DNA of 64,000 nt from Clostridium sp. AN503. GTDB lineage: Bacteria > Bacillota > Clostridia > Lachnospirales > Lachnospiraceae. The notes beneath the pieces are model-generated. The model was not told the origin of the DNA and searched no databases. It saw nothing but the letters and a program-made list of their open reading frames with translations. Below, piece after piece: positions 31,668-40,661 of this stretch (position 1 is its first letter; every line of letters begins with the position of its first letter). The translations under genes were made by a program, and so were the position numbers. Where the stretch lies: the NCBI RefSeq assembly GCF_040719375.1, contig NZ_JBFDTP010000002.1, positions 1,922,001-1,986,000 on the forward strand, given 5' to 3'.

Positions 31668-32588
31668 CTACAGCACCAGGATCAGCGTCAGGGTGATCGT
31701 AATGATACTGAGCACGATAGAGAGGGAGTTGACCGCACTGGAAAGCTCTACATCCCCGCCGATCCTGCCGGTAAATGCCGTCGCCACGGAGGATATGGGG
31801 CCGAACGCCACGATCGTCATGGCCTGGCGCACGGGAAGCGGGAAGGGAAGCAGGAAAAATGCCCCCAGCGCAAACACCACCGCCACGCCGTAACGGATCA
31901 CCATCAACCGGATGATCCTGTTTAATTTTTCCTTCTCCATATGGATCTCAAAACCGATCCCGATCATCAGCAGCGCAAGGAACGCGTTGGCGCCGCCCAC
32001 TGTAGATGCAAAAGAGATCACTACCGACGGCAGCGGGATCTTGCACACGGCCAGGATTGTCATAATGACATACGCGTCAAAAGGCAGGGAGGACAGCAGG
32101 CTTCTCACCACGCTGGACGGAGACGCCTTCTCACCGGTCCCCTTTGCAAGGGACGCCAGAGTATAGGTCACTCCGGTACACATCACCGCATTTCCCGCAT
32201 CAAACAGGCTGGTCGCGGCAAAGCCTACCGGCCCTAAAAAGCTCTGCACGAACGGCAGCGTAAAGTTGCCGATATTGTAGCCGGACAGATTGATCATGTC
32301 AAAGGCGGTACGGTCTCCGTCGGAACGGATATTGGTCAGGAAGCCGATCCCCACCATGACCAGATTGGCCAGTATCCCGATCACACATAGAAACAGCAGG
32401 GAGTTGTCCATGGTAAGACTGCTGAAATTCGATATGATGGCACAGGGAAGCGTAATACGGATCACGATCCTGGAGATCAGGTAAAAATCCTTCGCCGCAA
32501 AAAAGCCCTTTTTCTTTAGCGCATACCCCATTACGATAATAAATATAAATGCGATTGCTTTTGTAAGCACCGTCAGAATCCCGGACAT
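31668..32588 (-). CDS. AEC-family transporter
   Basis: 306 residues with ten predicted spans in two groups of five around a central hydrophilic loop (LAKGTGEKASPSSVVRSLLS), the layout of auxin efflux carrier-type transporters. YNIGNFTLPFVQSFLGPVG with the conserved Asn/Pro in span 4 fits. Bacterial members export or import malate and other small organic acids; the substrate here is unknown. AGGAG lies before the ATG. It is 34 bp downstream of azlD on the same strand and may be co-transcribed with azlCD. Confidence 0.88.
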   Translation of the reverse strand: MSGILTVLTKAIAFIFIIVMGYALKKKGFFAAKDFYLISRIVIRITLPCAIISNFSSLTMDNSLLFLCVIGILANLVMVGIGFLTNIRSDGDRTAFDMINLSGYNIGNFTLPFVQSFLGPVGFAATSLFDAGNAVMCTGVTYTLASLAKGTGEKASPSSVVRSLLSSLPFDAYVIMTILAVCKIPLPSVVISFASTVGGANAFLALLMIGIGFEIHMEKEKLNRIIRLMVIRYGVAVVFALGAFFLLPFPLPVRQAMTIVAFGPISSVATAFTGRIGGDVELSSAVNSLSIVLSIITITLTLILVL

Positions 32589-32622
32589 ACAGTCTCCTCC
32601 ATCTTTCTATATCCTAAAATCA

Positions 32623-32928
32623 CTATAAAAACAGCTCCGCCACATACACCGCCAGACATGCGCCGATGGATACGCGGAACAGATTGCCGTCCACCCAGGC
32701 AAGCGCCACCGCAGCCGCAAAACCGGCCAGCCCCGAACGGATATCCGAGGTGGCCCCCAGGATCGCAGGAAATGTCATCACAGACAGGCTCACATAGGGC
32801 ACATAGAACAGGAATGAGCGTATAAACGGGCTTTTTATCTCCTTACGGAGCAGGGTCAGGGGCAATGCCCGGACCGCATAGATCGTCAAAAACATTACAA
32901 GCAGACTGACATAAATATTCGGCTGCAT
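32623..32928 (-). CDS. azlD: AzlD-type branched-chain amino acid export subunit
   Basis: 101 residues with four hydrophobic segments. ALPLTLLRKEIKSPFIRSFLFYVPYVSL matches the small AzlD subunit (first part: RALPLTLLRK). It works with AzlC, encoded just upstream with one base between stop and start, to export branched-chain amino acids or analogues. Confidence 0.88.
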   Translation of the reverse strand: MQPNIYVSLLVMFLTIYAVRALPLTLLRKEIKSPFIRSFLFYVPYVSLSVMTFPAILGATSDIRSGLAGFAAAVALAWVDGNLFRVSIGACLAVYVAELFL

Positions 32929-32929
32929 C

Positions 32930-33667
32930 TTAAATCTCCTCCCCTTCTGGTTTTACCGGGAACAGCACGGCGGCGGTCCCTGCAAGCAGGATCGTCAATA
33001 TGATCATCTGGAACCCGGACGATATGTTGGACAGGGCCGGGATCAGAGAAAACGCAGAGCTTGCCGCCATGGACAGGGCCACCACTCCGGCAATGACCCG
33101 GCTTTTTTTCGACGGCGGTATTACCACAGCCAGGAACATACCGTAGAGCGCCACGTTCATTGCGCTCATCACGTTGGCCGGAAGGATCATGCCGATCACA
33201 GAGCCAAGAAAAGTCCCCAGCACCCAGCCCGGCGCCGCAACCGTCACAGCTCCATACATATACGCTGGATGGAGCCTGCCCTCCACCGACATGGCGATGC
33301 CGAAGATCTCATCCGTCACCTCATATGCCATCAGGAACCTGTGATAGAACGGCTTGTCTCTTTGCACCTTCTGGGACAGGGCGCTGGACATCAAAAGATA
33401 ACGCAGGTTCACCACCAGCTCCGTCACCGCCAGCTCCATATAACCCGCTCCGGCCGCGATCATGCCGATCCCTGCGAACTGCCCCGCCGACGCCAGCATC
33501 GTCGCCGACATGACGGATGCCTGAAACGCCGTAAGCCCCGCTTTTTTCGATGCGATCCCCAGAGTGAACGCCACAGCGAAATATCCCAGCCCGATCGGCG
33601 TGCCGTCCCTCATCCCTTTCAAAAACCAGCGCCTTCCCTCGCCGCCCTTAACTGTCCCTGCCTCCAT
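32930..33667 (-). CDS. azlC: AzlC-type branched-chain amino acid exporter, large subunit
   Basis: 245 residues, about seven spans. GTPIGLGYFAVAFTLGIASKKAG at the N-terminus and NLRYLLMSSALSQKVQ are AzlC signatures. With AzlD it forms a two-component exporter for branched-chain amino acids such as leucine or azaleucine. The divergent LysR gene, 175 bp away, is a natural candidate for its regulator. GGGAG lies before the ATG. Confidence 0.92.
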   Translation of the reverse strand: MEAGTVKGGEGRRWFLKGMRDGTPIGLGYFAVAFTLGIASKKAGLTAFQASVMSATMLASAGQFAGIGMIAAGAGYMELAVTELVVNLRYLLMSSALSQKVQRDKPFYHRFLMAYEVTDEIFGIAMSVEGRLHPAYMYGAVTVAAPGWVLGTFLGSVIGMILPANVMSAMNVALYGMFLAVVIPPSKKSRVIAGVVALSMAASSAFSLIPALSNISSGFQMIILTILLAGTAAVLFPVKPEGEEI

Positions 33668-33713
33668 GATCCAATACTCCCACTTATTTCCTGTCAGATT
33701 TCAAACTTATATA

Positions 33714-33742
33714 ATATTACCCTCAACCTCTTCACAAGTCAA
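33714..33742 (-). promoter_or_regulatory. Promoter of azlC-azlD
   Basis: Minus strand: TTGACT (33737-33742), 17 bp, TAATAT (33714-33719). Confidence 0.65.
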
Positions 33743-33789
33743 CGTAAACTTTTTATTTTGGGCTGTCCGGAAAATCGTTATAGGAAAAG

Positions 33790-33818
33790 ATGACATTTTT
33801 AAAGAAATGTATTATAAT
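33790..33818 (+). promoter_or_regulatory. Promoter of the LysR-type regulator gene
   Basis: Plus strand: ATGACA (33790-33795), 17 bp, TATAAT (33813-33818). The start codon is 25 bp further on. Confidence 0.7.
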
Positions 33819-33842
33819 TTTACAATATTGGAGGGAAAATAA

Positions 33843-34781
33843 ATGACCAGTAAAGAACTGTTATATGTAAAAACCGTGGCGGAGGAAAAGAATATCTCGA
33901 AGGCCGCGAAAAAGCTCTTTATCGCCCAGCCGTCATTGAGCCAGTCCATCCAGCGCATCGAGGAGTCCGTGGGAACCCCGCTGTTTGTCCGCACAACAAA
34001 CGGGCTGACCCTGACCTTTGCCGGTGAACGGTACTGCCATATGGCCTCCCAGGTTCTCAAGATGTATGAGGATTTCGAGCTGGAGATCAGCGATATCAAC
34101 AATTTAAAGACCGGGCGCATCCAGTTTGGCATCACCAATCATTTAGGCACCCTGACCCTTGCCCGTGTGCTCCCGAGATTTAGGGAGATCTGCTCTCATG
34201 TGGAGCTGCATATCACAGAGGAGACGTCATCTAAACTGGAACAGATGCTCCTGGCCGGGGAACTGGACTTTGCTATCATGCACGCCCCGCCGGCCAGCCG
34301 TACCCAGCCCAGAATCCGGTATGATGTGATGACGACGGACCCATTTGTCATCGCGATCTCCCCAAACCATGAGCTGAAGGCGCAGGCCGTGGAACAGGAA
34401 GGGTACCCCTATCCGGTCCTGGATGTGAAGCTTTTAAAAAATGAACGGTTCCTGATGCTGCGCCAGGAACAGCGTATCCGCCAGATCACGGACCAGGTGC
34501 TTCTGAGAGCCGGGATCCATCAGCCGGATATCGCACTGACCATACGCAATTTTGAGACGGCCCAGCTTCTTGCCGCTCAGGGGATGGGCGTGACCCTGGT
34601 CCCGCTGCAGTATTCCCAGATCGCATCCCATGAATACCGTCCTGCCCTGTTCTCCATCGATACCAAATATGGAGCCTGCTGGGATATGTGCATCGCTTCC
34701 CTGACGGACGGCTTTCTCTCAAAAGCCGACCAGTTATTTATCCGCATGATAAAGGAGGTTTACGATTACCATGAAACATAA
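33843..34781 (+). CDS. LysR-type transcriptional regulator
   Basis: 312 residues. The N-terminal helix-turn-helix (NISKAAKKLFIAQPSLSQSIQRIEE, residues 18-42) is canonical for LysR, and a two-lobed substrate-binding domain fills the rest. GGAGGG precedes the ATG by 7 bp. It diverges from azlCD and overlaps the downstream MATE gene by 11 bp, so it could control either; the overlap ties its expression to the exporter. The inducer is unknown. Confidence 0.92.
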   Translation: MTSKELLYVKTVAEEKNISKAAKKLFIAQPSLSQSIQRIEESVGTPLFVRTTNGLTLTFAGERYCHMASQVLKMYEDFELEISDINNLKTGRIQFGITNHLGTLTLARVLPRFREICSHVELHITEETSSKLEQMLLAGELDFAIMHAPPASRTQPRIRYDVMTTDPFVIAISPNHELKAQAVEQEGYPYPVLDVKLLKNERFLMLRQEQRIRQITDQVLLRAGIHQPDIALTIRNFETAQLLAAQGMGVTLVPLQYSQIASHEYRPALFSIDTKYGACWDMCIASLTDGFLSKADQLFIRMIKEVYDYHET

Positions 34782-36123
34782 ACAGACACTGCTTACGGGC
34801 GCTCCCGGGCGTTCCCTGTTTTTCTTTGCACTTCCGATGATCATCGGAAACCTGTTCCAGCAGTTTTATAATATGGCGGACTCTGTCATCGTCGGCAGGT
34901 TCGTGGGAGAGAATGCCCTCGCCGCAGTGGGCGCATCCTACTCTTTTACCAATGTGTTCATCATGATCGCCATAGGCGGAGGTATCGGAGCTTCCGTCCT
35001 GACCAGCCAGTATCTGGGCGCCGGCAAATACCGGCAGATGAAAACCTCCATCTATACGTTCCTGCTCTCTTTTCTGGTCTTAAGCGCATGCCTGGCCTGC
35101 CTGGGATTTCTATACAATCCCACCATCCTGACGGTGCTCAAGACCCCGGACAATATCTATGCAGACGCTATACTCTATCTGCAGATCTATTTCTGCGGGC
35201 TGCCTTTCATGTTCATGTATAACGTGCTTGCTGCCAATTTTAACGCCCTTGGAAAATCCGGTATCCCTTTAGCGCTCCTGATCTTCTCCTCCGTGCTGAA
35301 CATCTTCCTGGATCTGTGGATGGTACTGGGACTGGGGCTTGGCGTGGCAGGCGTAGCGATCGCAACGGTAATCGCCCAGGGTATTTCTTCCCTGCTCTCG
35401 TTCCTGATCCTGATGTTTTTCCTGCGTACCTATCCTGTCGATGAAAAACCTGCTGTATTTGACTTTAAAATGGTAAAGGACGGAACCCGCATCGCGGTCC
35501 CGTCCATCATTCAGCAGTCTATCGTCAGCGTCGGAATGCTCCTCACCCAGTCGGCAGTCAACCAGTTCGGCTCCTCTGCCCTGGCTGGATACTCAGCCGG
35601 CATGCGTTTGGAATCCATCGGCATTGTGCCGATGATCGCCACCGGAAATGCAGTCTCCACATTCACCGCCCAAAACCTGGGAGCAGGCCAGACCGACCGT
35701 GTGAAGAAAGGCTACCGGATCTCCTATGGCATCATCCTGTCCTTCGGCGTGCTCCTGTGCCTGGTCTGCCAGTTTTTCTATACGCCGATCTTGTCAGCGT
35801 TTATAGATATCGAAGCCTCTCCCGTCGCTTACGCCACCGGGGCCGGATATCTCAGGTTTGTAGGCTTCTTTTTTAGCTTTTTAGGTTTTAAAGCGTGTAC
35901 CGACGGGGTGCTGCGCGGCGCAGGGGATGTAAAGGTTTATATGATCGCCAACTTAGTCAACCTTTCTATCCGTGTGGCGGTAGCCCAGCTCTGTTCTCCC
36001 ATCTGGGGAATCCAGTTCGTATGGTACGCCGTGCCCCTTGGATGGTTTGTCAACTATCTGATCTCCTATCTCTGGTACCGGACCGGCAACTGGCAGCGTA
36101 AAAACCTGCTCCATACCACATAG
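34771..36123 (+). CDS. MATE-family multidrug/metabolite exporter
   Basis: 450 residues, 12 spans in two bundles. FFALPMIIGNLFQQFYNMADSV at the first span and the repeated pattern at the second half (VPSIIQQSIVSVGMLLTQSAVNQFG) are typical of the NorM/DinF-related Firmicute MATE group. It exports cationic compounds with Na+ or H+. Its start lies inside the end of the LysR gene, with AAGGAGG 12 bp upstream, indicating translational coupling. It ends 3 bp before the convergent diguanylate cyclase gene, with no obvious terminator. Confidence 0.92.
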   Translation: MKHKQTLLTGAPGRSLFFFALPMIIGNLFQQFYNMADSVIVGRFVGENALAAVGASYSFTNVFIMIAIGGGIGASVLTSQYLGAGKYRQMKTSIYTFLLSFLVLSACLACLGFLYNPTILTVLKTPDNIYADAILYLQIYFCGLPFMFMYNVLAANFNALGKSGIPLALLIFSSVLNIFLDLWMVLGLGLGVAGVAIATVIAQGISSLLSFLILMFFLRTYPVDEKPAVFDFKMVKDGTRIAVPSIIQQSIVSVGMLLTQSAVNQFGSSALAGYSAGMRLESIGIVPMIATGNAVSTFTAQNLGAGQTDRVKKGYRISYGIILSFGVLLCLVCQFFYTPILSAFIDIEASPVAYATGAGYLRFVGFFFSFLGFKACTDGVLRGAGDVKVYMIANLVNLSIRVAVAQLCSPIWGIQFVWYAVPLGWFVNYLISYLWYRTGNWQRKNLLHTT

Positions 36124-36126
36124 CTC

Positions 36127-37317
36127 TTATTTCTTTGATTTCTTGGACTGATACATCTTTCCGTCGGCTCTTGCCATCACGGTCTCGGCGGAAAGCTTCT
36201 GTTCCGGTTCCACATAGATCACCCCATAGCTGACAGACATGGGATAGATCTCCTTCCCCGCTCTGAGGCGCTCATTTAACAGCAGCATCTTCTCCTCGGC
36301 GGAAGACTCGCTGCAGTCGGGAAGGATCACGGAAAATTCATCTCCTCCGATCCTTCCTATGATATCGCTAAACCGCACGATCTTCTGAAGCTCTGCAATG
36401 ACCGACCGGATATAGTTGTCCCCCGCATGATGACCAAGCGTGTCGTTCACTGCTTTTAAATGATCCAGATCCAGCATACAAAAAGCAAAACCCTGCTTCT
36501 GTCTCAGCAGTTCTTCCAGCCTGGCCATGGTATAACGCCGGTTATAGACCCCGGTCAGCTCGTCCTGGAAAGCCATGGTCTCTATCTGCTCCTGGTACGC
36601 CTTTTCATTGGTCACATCTGTAATATGATGGGCATAAGCAAGATTCTCATTCCACTGGACCAGGAAGGAACGGATCCTCAGCGTCTTGCCGCCCACAGGA
36701 CACTGAAACTCCCAGACGCCCTGTCCTCTGGCTTCCCGTCTCAGCTGGTCAAGAAGCTCACAGGGAAGGCCGCACGCCGTCCTTTTAGTCTGCTCATCAT
36801 AAAAGCTCTCCCCTGCCGCTTCATTTTCATAGATAATCTTGCCGCTGTCCTTTTCCATGACCACGATCCAGTCTTTCATACCGTCCATAACCGATTTCAT
36901 CAGCTGGACAGATTCGGCAAGGGCGACAGACTGCTCTTTGAGTTTTGCTTCCCGCTCAGCAAGCTGGCTGACCATACGGTTGAAGGAATCCGAGAACTCG
37001 CCCATAAAACTCACATGCTGGCTGTAATCCCCATTTGCCACCTGGTTGGCCTGCCATGCCAGATGCTTTAAACTGGCGTGCAGCTCTTTTAAGGCTCCGG
37101 CCATAAGATTGTGCCTGCCCGGCACCTCTGTCTCCAGATTCCCCTCAGCTACACTTTTTAAAAATGCATTCACCTCTGTCATGCAGCCTGAAAGATACAA
37201 AACAGCCTCCTCCAGTCCTGCAAATTCCTCATCATCCGTTTTCAGCCCGTCCGGTATGGGTTTATTCAGGAGGATATTCCTGATCTGTTCTAAAATGATA
37301 CCAATGTTTTCATTCAT
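36127..37317 (-). CDS. HAMP/PAS-GGDEF diguanylate cyclase, soluble
   Basis: 396 residues, no membrane span. Residues about 45-110 look like a HAMP linker (FLKSVAEGNLETEV, LAWQANQVANGDYSQHV) although no transmembrane segment precedes it. A PAS-like domain (about 135-240, MKDWIVVMEKDSGKIIYENEA) follows, then GGDEF with intact RIGGDEF and an RxxD inhibitory site (RFSD) five residues upstream. It should synthesise cyclic di-GMP. Its ATG overlaps the end of the V4R gene by 8 bp, so the V4R protein probably feeds a signal to it. This is the second cyclase in the window. Confidence 0.9.
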   Translation of the reverse strand: MNENIGIILEQIRNILLNKPIPDGLKTDDEEFAGLEEAVLYLSGCMTEVNAFLKSVAEGNLETEVPGRHNLMAGALKELHASLKHLAWQANQVANGDYSQHVSFMGEFSDSFNRMVSQLAEREAKLKEQSVALAESVQLMKSVMDGMKDWIVVMEKDSGKIIYENEAAGESFYDEQTKRTACGLPCELLDQLRREARGQGVWEFQCPVGGKTLRIRSFLVQWNENLAYAHHITDVTNEKAYQEQIETMAFQDELTGVYNRRYTMARLEELLRQKQGFAFCMLDLDHLKAVNDTLGHHAGDNYIRSVIAELQKIVRFSDIIGRIGGDEFSVILPDCSESSAEEKMLLLNERLRAGKEIYPMSVSYGVIYVEPEQKLSAETVMARADGKMYQSKKSKK

Positions 37318-37864
37318 CGCATTTCTCTTTTTGTTTTTTTACTTTTGCCTCAAACCGGCATACTCTGGAGCCGGTCGCCCAGCAGTCGATCTCCGTGACC
37401 ACATAGTCTTTGTGGGTATAAACCTTCAAAATACCAGCCAGATACCCTTCATCGTAATTGCAGACTGTCTCCCCCATAATGGGAAGCCCGGAGCAGTCCA
37501 GGTCCTCCGCAACGGTCAGGACCGCATCTCCTGTATCGGGGTCGAACCGCTCCACACGCAGGATACCGATGCGCGTCTCCTCCAGAACCGTCTGAAGATG
37601 CGCCATGAACGGATACAGCGGAAGTGACAGATCCAGCATATGGGAAGCGAACTCCTTCCCCGCCAGCTCTCCCGCGCTGCGGAATATATGAGCAGCCTCT
37701 TCTTTTCCAAAACGTGCAGTCAGTTCATCCTTTAATGTATACTGAAAAAGCCGGTACACAAGCACCGGCATGCCCTCTCCCAGATTGCTCCTGCCCTCTG
37801 GAATGTTGCCGATCAAATCCCATGTAAATCTGTTCTCATTTTTTTCACTCAATAATTCAAACAT
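37310..37864 (-). CDS. V4R-domain (4-vinyl-reductase-type) sensor protein
   Basis: 184 residues. The C-terminal half matches V4R domains: CNYDEGYLAGILKVYT followed by the closing cysteine-containing motif DCWATGSRVCRFEAKVK. Such domains bind small hydrophobic or heme-like ligands and often serve signalling proteins. The N-terminal half has a helical bundle (LVYRLFQYTLKDELTARFGKEEAAHIFRSAGE) as in heme-NO-binding relatives, but no clear heme-ligating His. It is the first gene of a pair with a diguanylate cyclase. GGGGGAG precedes the ATG. Ligand unknown. Confidence 0.8.
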   Translation of the reverse strand: MFELLSEKNENRFTWDLIGNIPEGRSNLGEGMPVLVYRLFQYTLKDELTARFGKEEAAHIFRSAGELAGKEFASHMLDLSLPLYPFMAHLQTVLEETRIGILRVERFDPDTGDAVLTVAEDLDCSGLPIMGETVCNYDEGYLAGILKVYTHKDYVVTEIDCWATGSRVCRFEAKVKKQKEKCDE

Positions 37865-37913
37865 CTTTGACTCCCCCTTTCTTAATATCGCGGGTGACGA
37901 TTTGTATATTTTT

Positions 37914-37942
37914 AGTATAACATAAGAAATTGAGAATGATAA
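37914..37942 (-). promoter_or_regulatory. Promoter of the V4R-GGDEF pair
   Basis: Minus strand: TTATCA (37937-37942), 17 bp, TATACT (37914-37919). Confidence 0.5.
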
Positions 37943-38008
37943 CCAGTTTCTTTCTTAAATATGCTCTGTCGCCGTCCTGGTGAAGATCCCACAAAATGAC
38001 AACTGGTT
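37941..38008. repeat. Mirror pair of AACTGGTT sites at divergent -35 boxes
   Basis: AACCAGTT at 37941-37948 and its exact reverse complement AACTGGTT at 38001-38008 overlap or abut the -35 boxes of the two divergent promoters. Each promoter thus carries AACTGGTT.T in the same relative orientation. The right copy is part of the small palindrome ACAAC-TG-GTTGT. Confidence 0.5.
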
Positions 38009-38035
38009 GTAAATCCCCCCATATCGTGATAGAAT
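38007..38035 (+). promoter_or_regulatory. Promoter of the betaine-type ABC transporter operon
   Basis: Plus strand: TTGTAA (38007-38012), 17 bp, TAGAAT (38030-38035), 44 bp before the permease start. Confidence 0.6.
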
Positions 38036-38078
38036 ATAACAATGTTTCACAGACTAACAGAAACCGGGGTTATTCCGT

Positions 38079-38723
38079 ATGATTTATGAAATTTTTTCTC
38101 TCTATGCAGACCGCTGGCCCTTTTTCCAGGAACTGATATTTCAGCATATCCGGATCGCTGCGACGGCTATCCTGATCTCCGGCACGATCGGCCTGGTACT
38201 GGGCGTCCTGATCAGCGAATACCGGAAATATTCCACCTGGATCATCGGGGTCATCAATATCGCCTATACGATCCCGTCCATTTCCATGCTGGGATTTTTG
38301 ATCCCGCTGACAGGGATCGGTGATAAGACTGCCACCATCGCACTGACCATCTACGGCCTGCTGCCCATGGTCCGCAATACCTACACCGGGATCACCACCA
38401 TCGAACCTTCCGTCCTTGAAGTGGCGAGAGGGATGGGCAGCACGCCCTGGCAGATCCTCTACAAGGTAAAACTACCCTTAGCGCTCCCTGTCATTGTCTC
38501 CGGGATCCGCAGCATGGTCGTCATGACCATCGCTTTAAGCGGTATTGCATCTTATATCGGAGCTGGAGGGCTGGGCGTAGCCATCTACCGCGGCATTACC
38601 ACCAACAATGCCGCCATGACCTATGCCGGAAGTATCCTGATCGCCGCTGTCGCGCTTTTTTCTGACCAGCTTGTAGCCTTTATCGAGCGCCATATCCGAA
38701 AGAAATGGCATCTTGCACCTTAA
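38079..38723 (+). CDS. ABC transporter permease, glycine betaine/choline (OpuCB) type
   Basis: 214 residues, five to six spans. The EAA loop of ABC permeases reads LEVARGMGSTPWQILYKVKLPLALPVI, and AYTIPSISMLGFLIPLTGIG is typical of the ProW/OpuCB group. It forms the membrane channel for osmoprotectant or related quaternary amine uptake. Only one permease gene is present, so it must form a homodimer. The ribosome binding site is weak (CGGGG). Confidence 0.9.
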   Translation: MIYEIFSLYADRWPFFQELIFQHIRIAATAILISGTIGLVLGVLISEYRKYSTWIIGVINIAYTIPSISMLGFLIPLTGIGDKTATIALTIYGLLPMVRNTYTGITTIEPSVLEVARGMGSTPWQILYKVKLPLALPVIVSGIRSMVVMTIALSGIASYIGAGGLGVAIYRGITTNNAAMTYAGSILIAAVALFSDQLVAFIERHIRKKWHLAP

Positions 38724-38803
38724 GGGCATCTTCCTTTTAAAAGGACGGCACACAAAAAGGCCAGTGTATAAAGGGCCGGAAGTAATGAAGAATGGAGAAT
38801 GTT

Positions 38804-39526
38804 ATGAGTGTCATCGAACTGACAGACATCACTGCTTCCTACGGGGAGCAGCGGATACTGGAGCATTTCAACCTGACTGTGGAACAGGGGACCTTCCTCA
38901 CGATCATCGGCAGCTCCGGCTGCGGCAAGACAACCGCACTGAAGCTGATGAACGGTCTTTTGACACCGGAAAAAGGCACGGTACGGATCAACGGCGAGGA
39001 CATCGCCCGGACCGACATCCACGAACTGCGCCGGAATATCGGTTATGTCATCCAGGAGATCGGCCTCTTCCCCCACATGACCATCGAGAAAAATATCAGC
39101 TATGTTCCGAATCTTTATAAAGAAAAAGACAAAGCTGCCATCTCGGCACGCGCCAGGGAGCTGGCCGAGACCGTCGGTCTCTCTCCGGATATGCTGGCAC
39201 GCTATCCAAGCGAGCTGTCCGGCGGACAGCGCCAAAGGGCCGGCATCGCCCGCGCTCTGATGAACCGGCCCAAAATCATCCTGATGGACGAGCCTTTTGG
39301 AGCCGTGGACGAGATCACCCGCCGGAAGCTGCAGGAAGAGATCCTGCGCATTCATGGAGAGCTTGGCGGCACCATCGTGTTCATCACCCACGACATTGAA
39401 GAAGCTTTAAAGCTGGGAAGCCGGGTCCTGGTCATGGACGAGGGGCAGATCATTCAGGACGGGACGCCAACTGAGGTCAGGAATCATCCTGCAACCGATT
39501 TTGTCCGCAGGCTTGTGGGCGGTTGA
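38804..39526 (+). CDS. ABC transporter ATPase, glycine betaine (OpuCA) type without CBS domains
   Basis: 240 residues from the ATG at 38804 (GGAG 7 bp upstream); an in-frame ATG at 38792 is an alternative. Walker A GSSGCGKTT, signature LSGGQRQRAGIARAL and Walker B IILMDEPFGAVDE are intact. Typical OpuCA/OpuAA subunits have about 380-400 residues with tandem CBS domains that sense ionic strength; these are absent, so osmotic gating of that type is not expected. The gene follows the permease gene by 80 bp and precedes the binding-protein gene. Confidence 0.92.
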   Translation: MSVIELTDITASYGEQRILEHFNLTVEQGTFLTIIGSSGCGKTTALKLMNGLLTPEKGTVRINGEDIARTDIHELRRNIGYVIQEIGLFPHMTIEKNISYVPNLYKEKDKAAISARARELAETVGLSPDMLARYPSELSGGQRQRAGIARALMNRPKIILMDEPFGAVDEITRRKLQEEILRIHGELGGTIVFITHDIEEALKLGSRVLVMDEGQIIQDGTPTEVRNHPATDFVRRLVGG

Positions 39527-39568
39527 ATCAAGCATTGAATCATTTAAAATAACAGGAGGTAATCTATT

Positions 39569-40477
39569 ATGAAAAAGAATCTCAAGAAAAGAATTGCTGT
39601 TGTCACCATGGTTGGCGCTGCTGTTGCTGCGCTCTCCCTCAGCGCCTGTGGGAAAAAGGAACAGGGCACCATCAAGATCGCATCCAAGCCCATGACCGAA
39701 CAGTATGTGCTCACGGAGATACTGGGCGCGCTCATTGAACAAGATCTCGGCGTCAAGGTGGAGATCACCAAGGGAGTGGGCGGCGGTACCACCAACATCC
39801 ATCCCGCCCTGCTGAAGGGTGATTTTGACTTGTATCCAGAATACACCGGCACCGGCTGGCTCACTGTACTGAAAAAGGAACAGGAGAACGATCCGGACGT
39901 CCTTTATGAGAATCTGCAGAAGGGCTATGAGGAGATGGGGCTTCACTGGACCGGCCTTTATGGATTCCAGAACTCCTATGTGCTGGCAGTCCGGAAGGAA
40001 GCTGCTGACCAGGATCAGCTGAAGACCTTCTCTGATCTGGCTTCCGTCTCAAACAAGCTGGTCTTCGGCGGCAACCCGGACTACATGGAGCGCGAGGATG
40101 GCTTTAACTACCTGGCGTCCGCCTACAATATGGATTTTAAGGATGTGAAGGACATCGATATCGCCCTCAAATACAAAGCGATGGAGGGCAAGGAGATCGA
40201 CGTCACTAACGCCTACACCACCGACGCCCAGTTAAGCGCCGCAGACGTCACTCTCCTGGAGGATGATAAACACATTTTCGCCACCTACTACGGAGCAACC
40301 GTTGTCCGCCAGGATACCCTCAAGAAATACCCGAAGCTGGAGGAGACTCTGGAAAAACTCACCGGCCTTATCTCGGACGACGAGATGCGCGCCATGAACT
40401 ATGCAGTTGAGATCGATAAGAAGGACGAGAAGGACGTTGCAAGGGACTTCTTGAAAAGTAAGGGTCTTTTGAAGTAA
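39569..40477 (+). CDS. Glycine betaine/choline-type substrate-binding lipoprotein (OpuCC/OsmF type)
   Basis: 302 residues. A lipoprotein signal ends at LSLSAC, anchoring it outside the membrane. The OpuAC-type fold is recognisable from KPMTEQYVLTEILGALIE, the binding-site stretch YPEYTGTGW, and AYTTDAQL. The aromatic residues needed for a cation-pi box (Tyr in YPEYTGTGW and others) are present, but I cannot separate betaine, choline or carnitine. AGGAGG is 10 bp before the ATG. It is the last gene of the three-gene operon and is followed by a strong terminator. Confidence 0.92.
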   Translation: MKKNLKKRIAVVTMVGAAVAALSLSACGKKEQGTIKIASKPMTEQYVLTEILGALIEQDLGVKVEITKGVGGGTTNIHPALLKGDFDLYPEYTGTGWLTVLKKEQENDPDVLYENLQKGYEEMGLHWTGLYGFQNSYVLAVRKEAADQDQLKTFSDLASVSNKLVFGGNPDYMEREDGFNYLASAYNMDFKDVKDIDIALKYKAMEGKEIDVTNAYTTDAQLSAADVTLLEDDKHIFATYYGATVVRQDTLKKYPKLEETLEKLTGLISDDEMRAMNYAVEIDKKDEKDVARDFLKSKGLLK

Positions 40478-40531
40478 GCAGCCTGGACAGATTTTGTCCT
40501 GAACTGTTATGATAAAACAATGATTGAGAAA

Positions 40532-40567
40532 ACACGGGAGGCATTCTAAGCCCTCCCGTGTTTTTTA
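40532..40567 (+). terminator. Terminator of the betaine-type transporter operon
   Basis: Perfect 10-bp stem ACACGGGAGG (40532-40541) with 40552-40561, followed by TTTTTTATT. Confidence 0.92.
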
Positions 40568-40609
40568 TTCCCTGCTCTGCCCAAATGCTCTGCCCAAAAC
40601 AAAAAACAC

Positions 40610-40638
40610 TTGCAGAAGCGTCCTCTGTCTGCTATACT
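40610..40638 (+). promoter_or_regulatory. Possible promoter of the Rpn-type gene
   Basis: Plus strand: TTGCAG (40610-40615), 17 bp, TATACT (40633-40638). It would give a leader of about 210 bases. Confidence 0.5.
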
Positions 40639-40661
40639 GAATTCACTTTTCTCAGAAGCTT

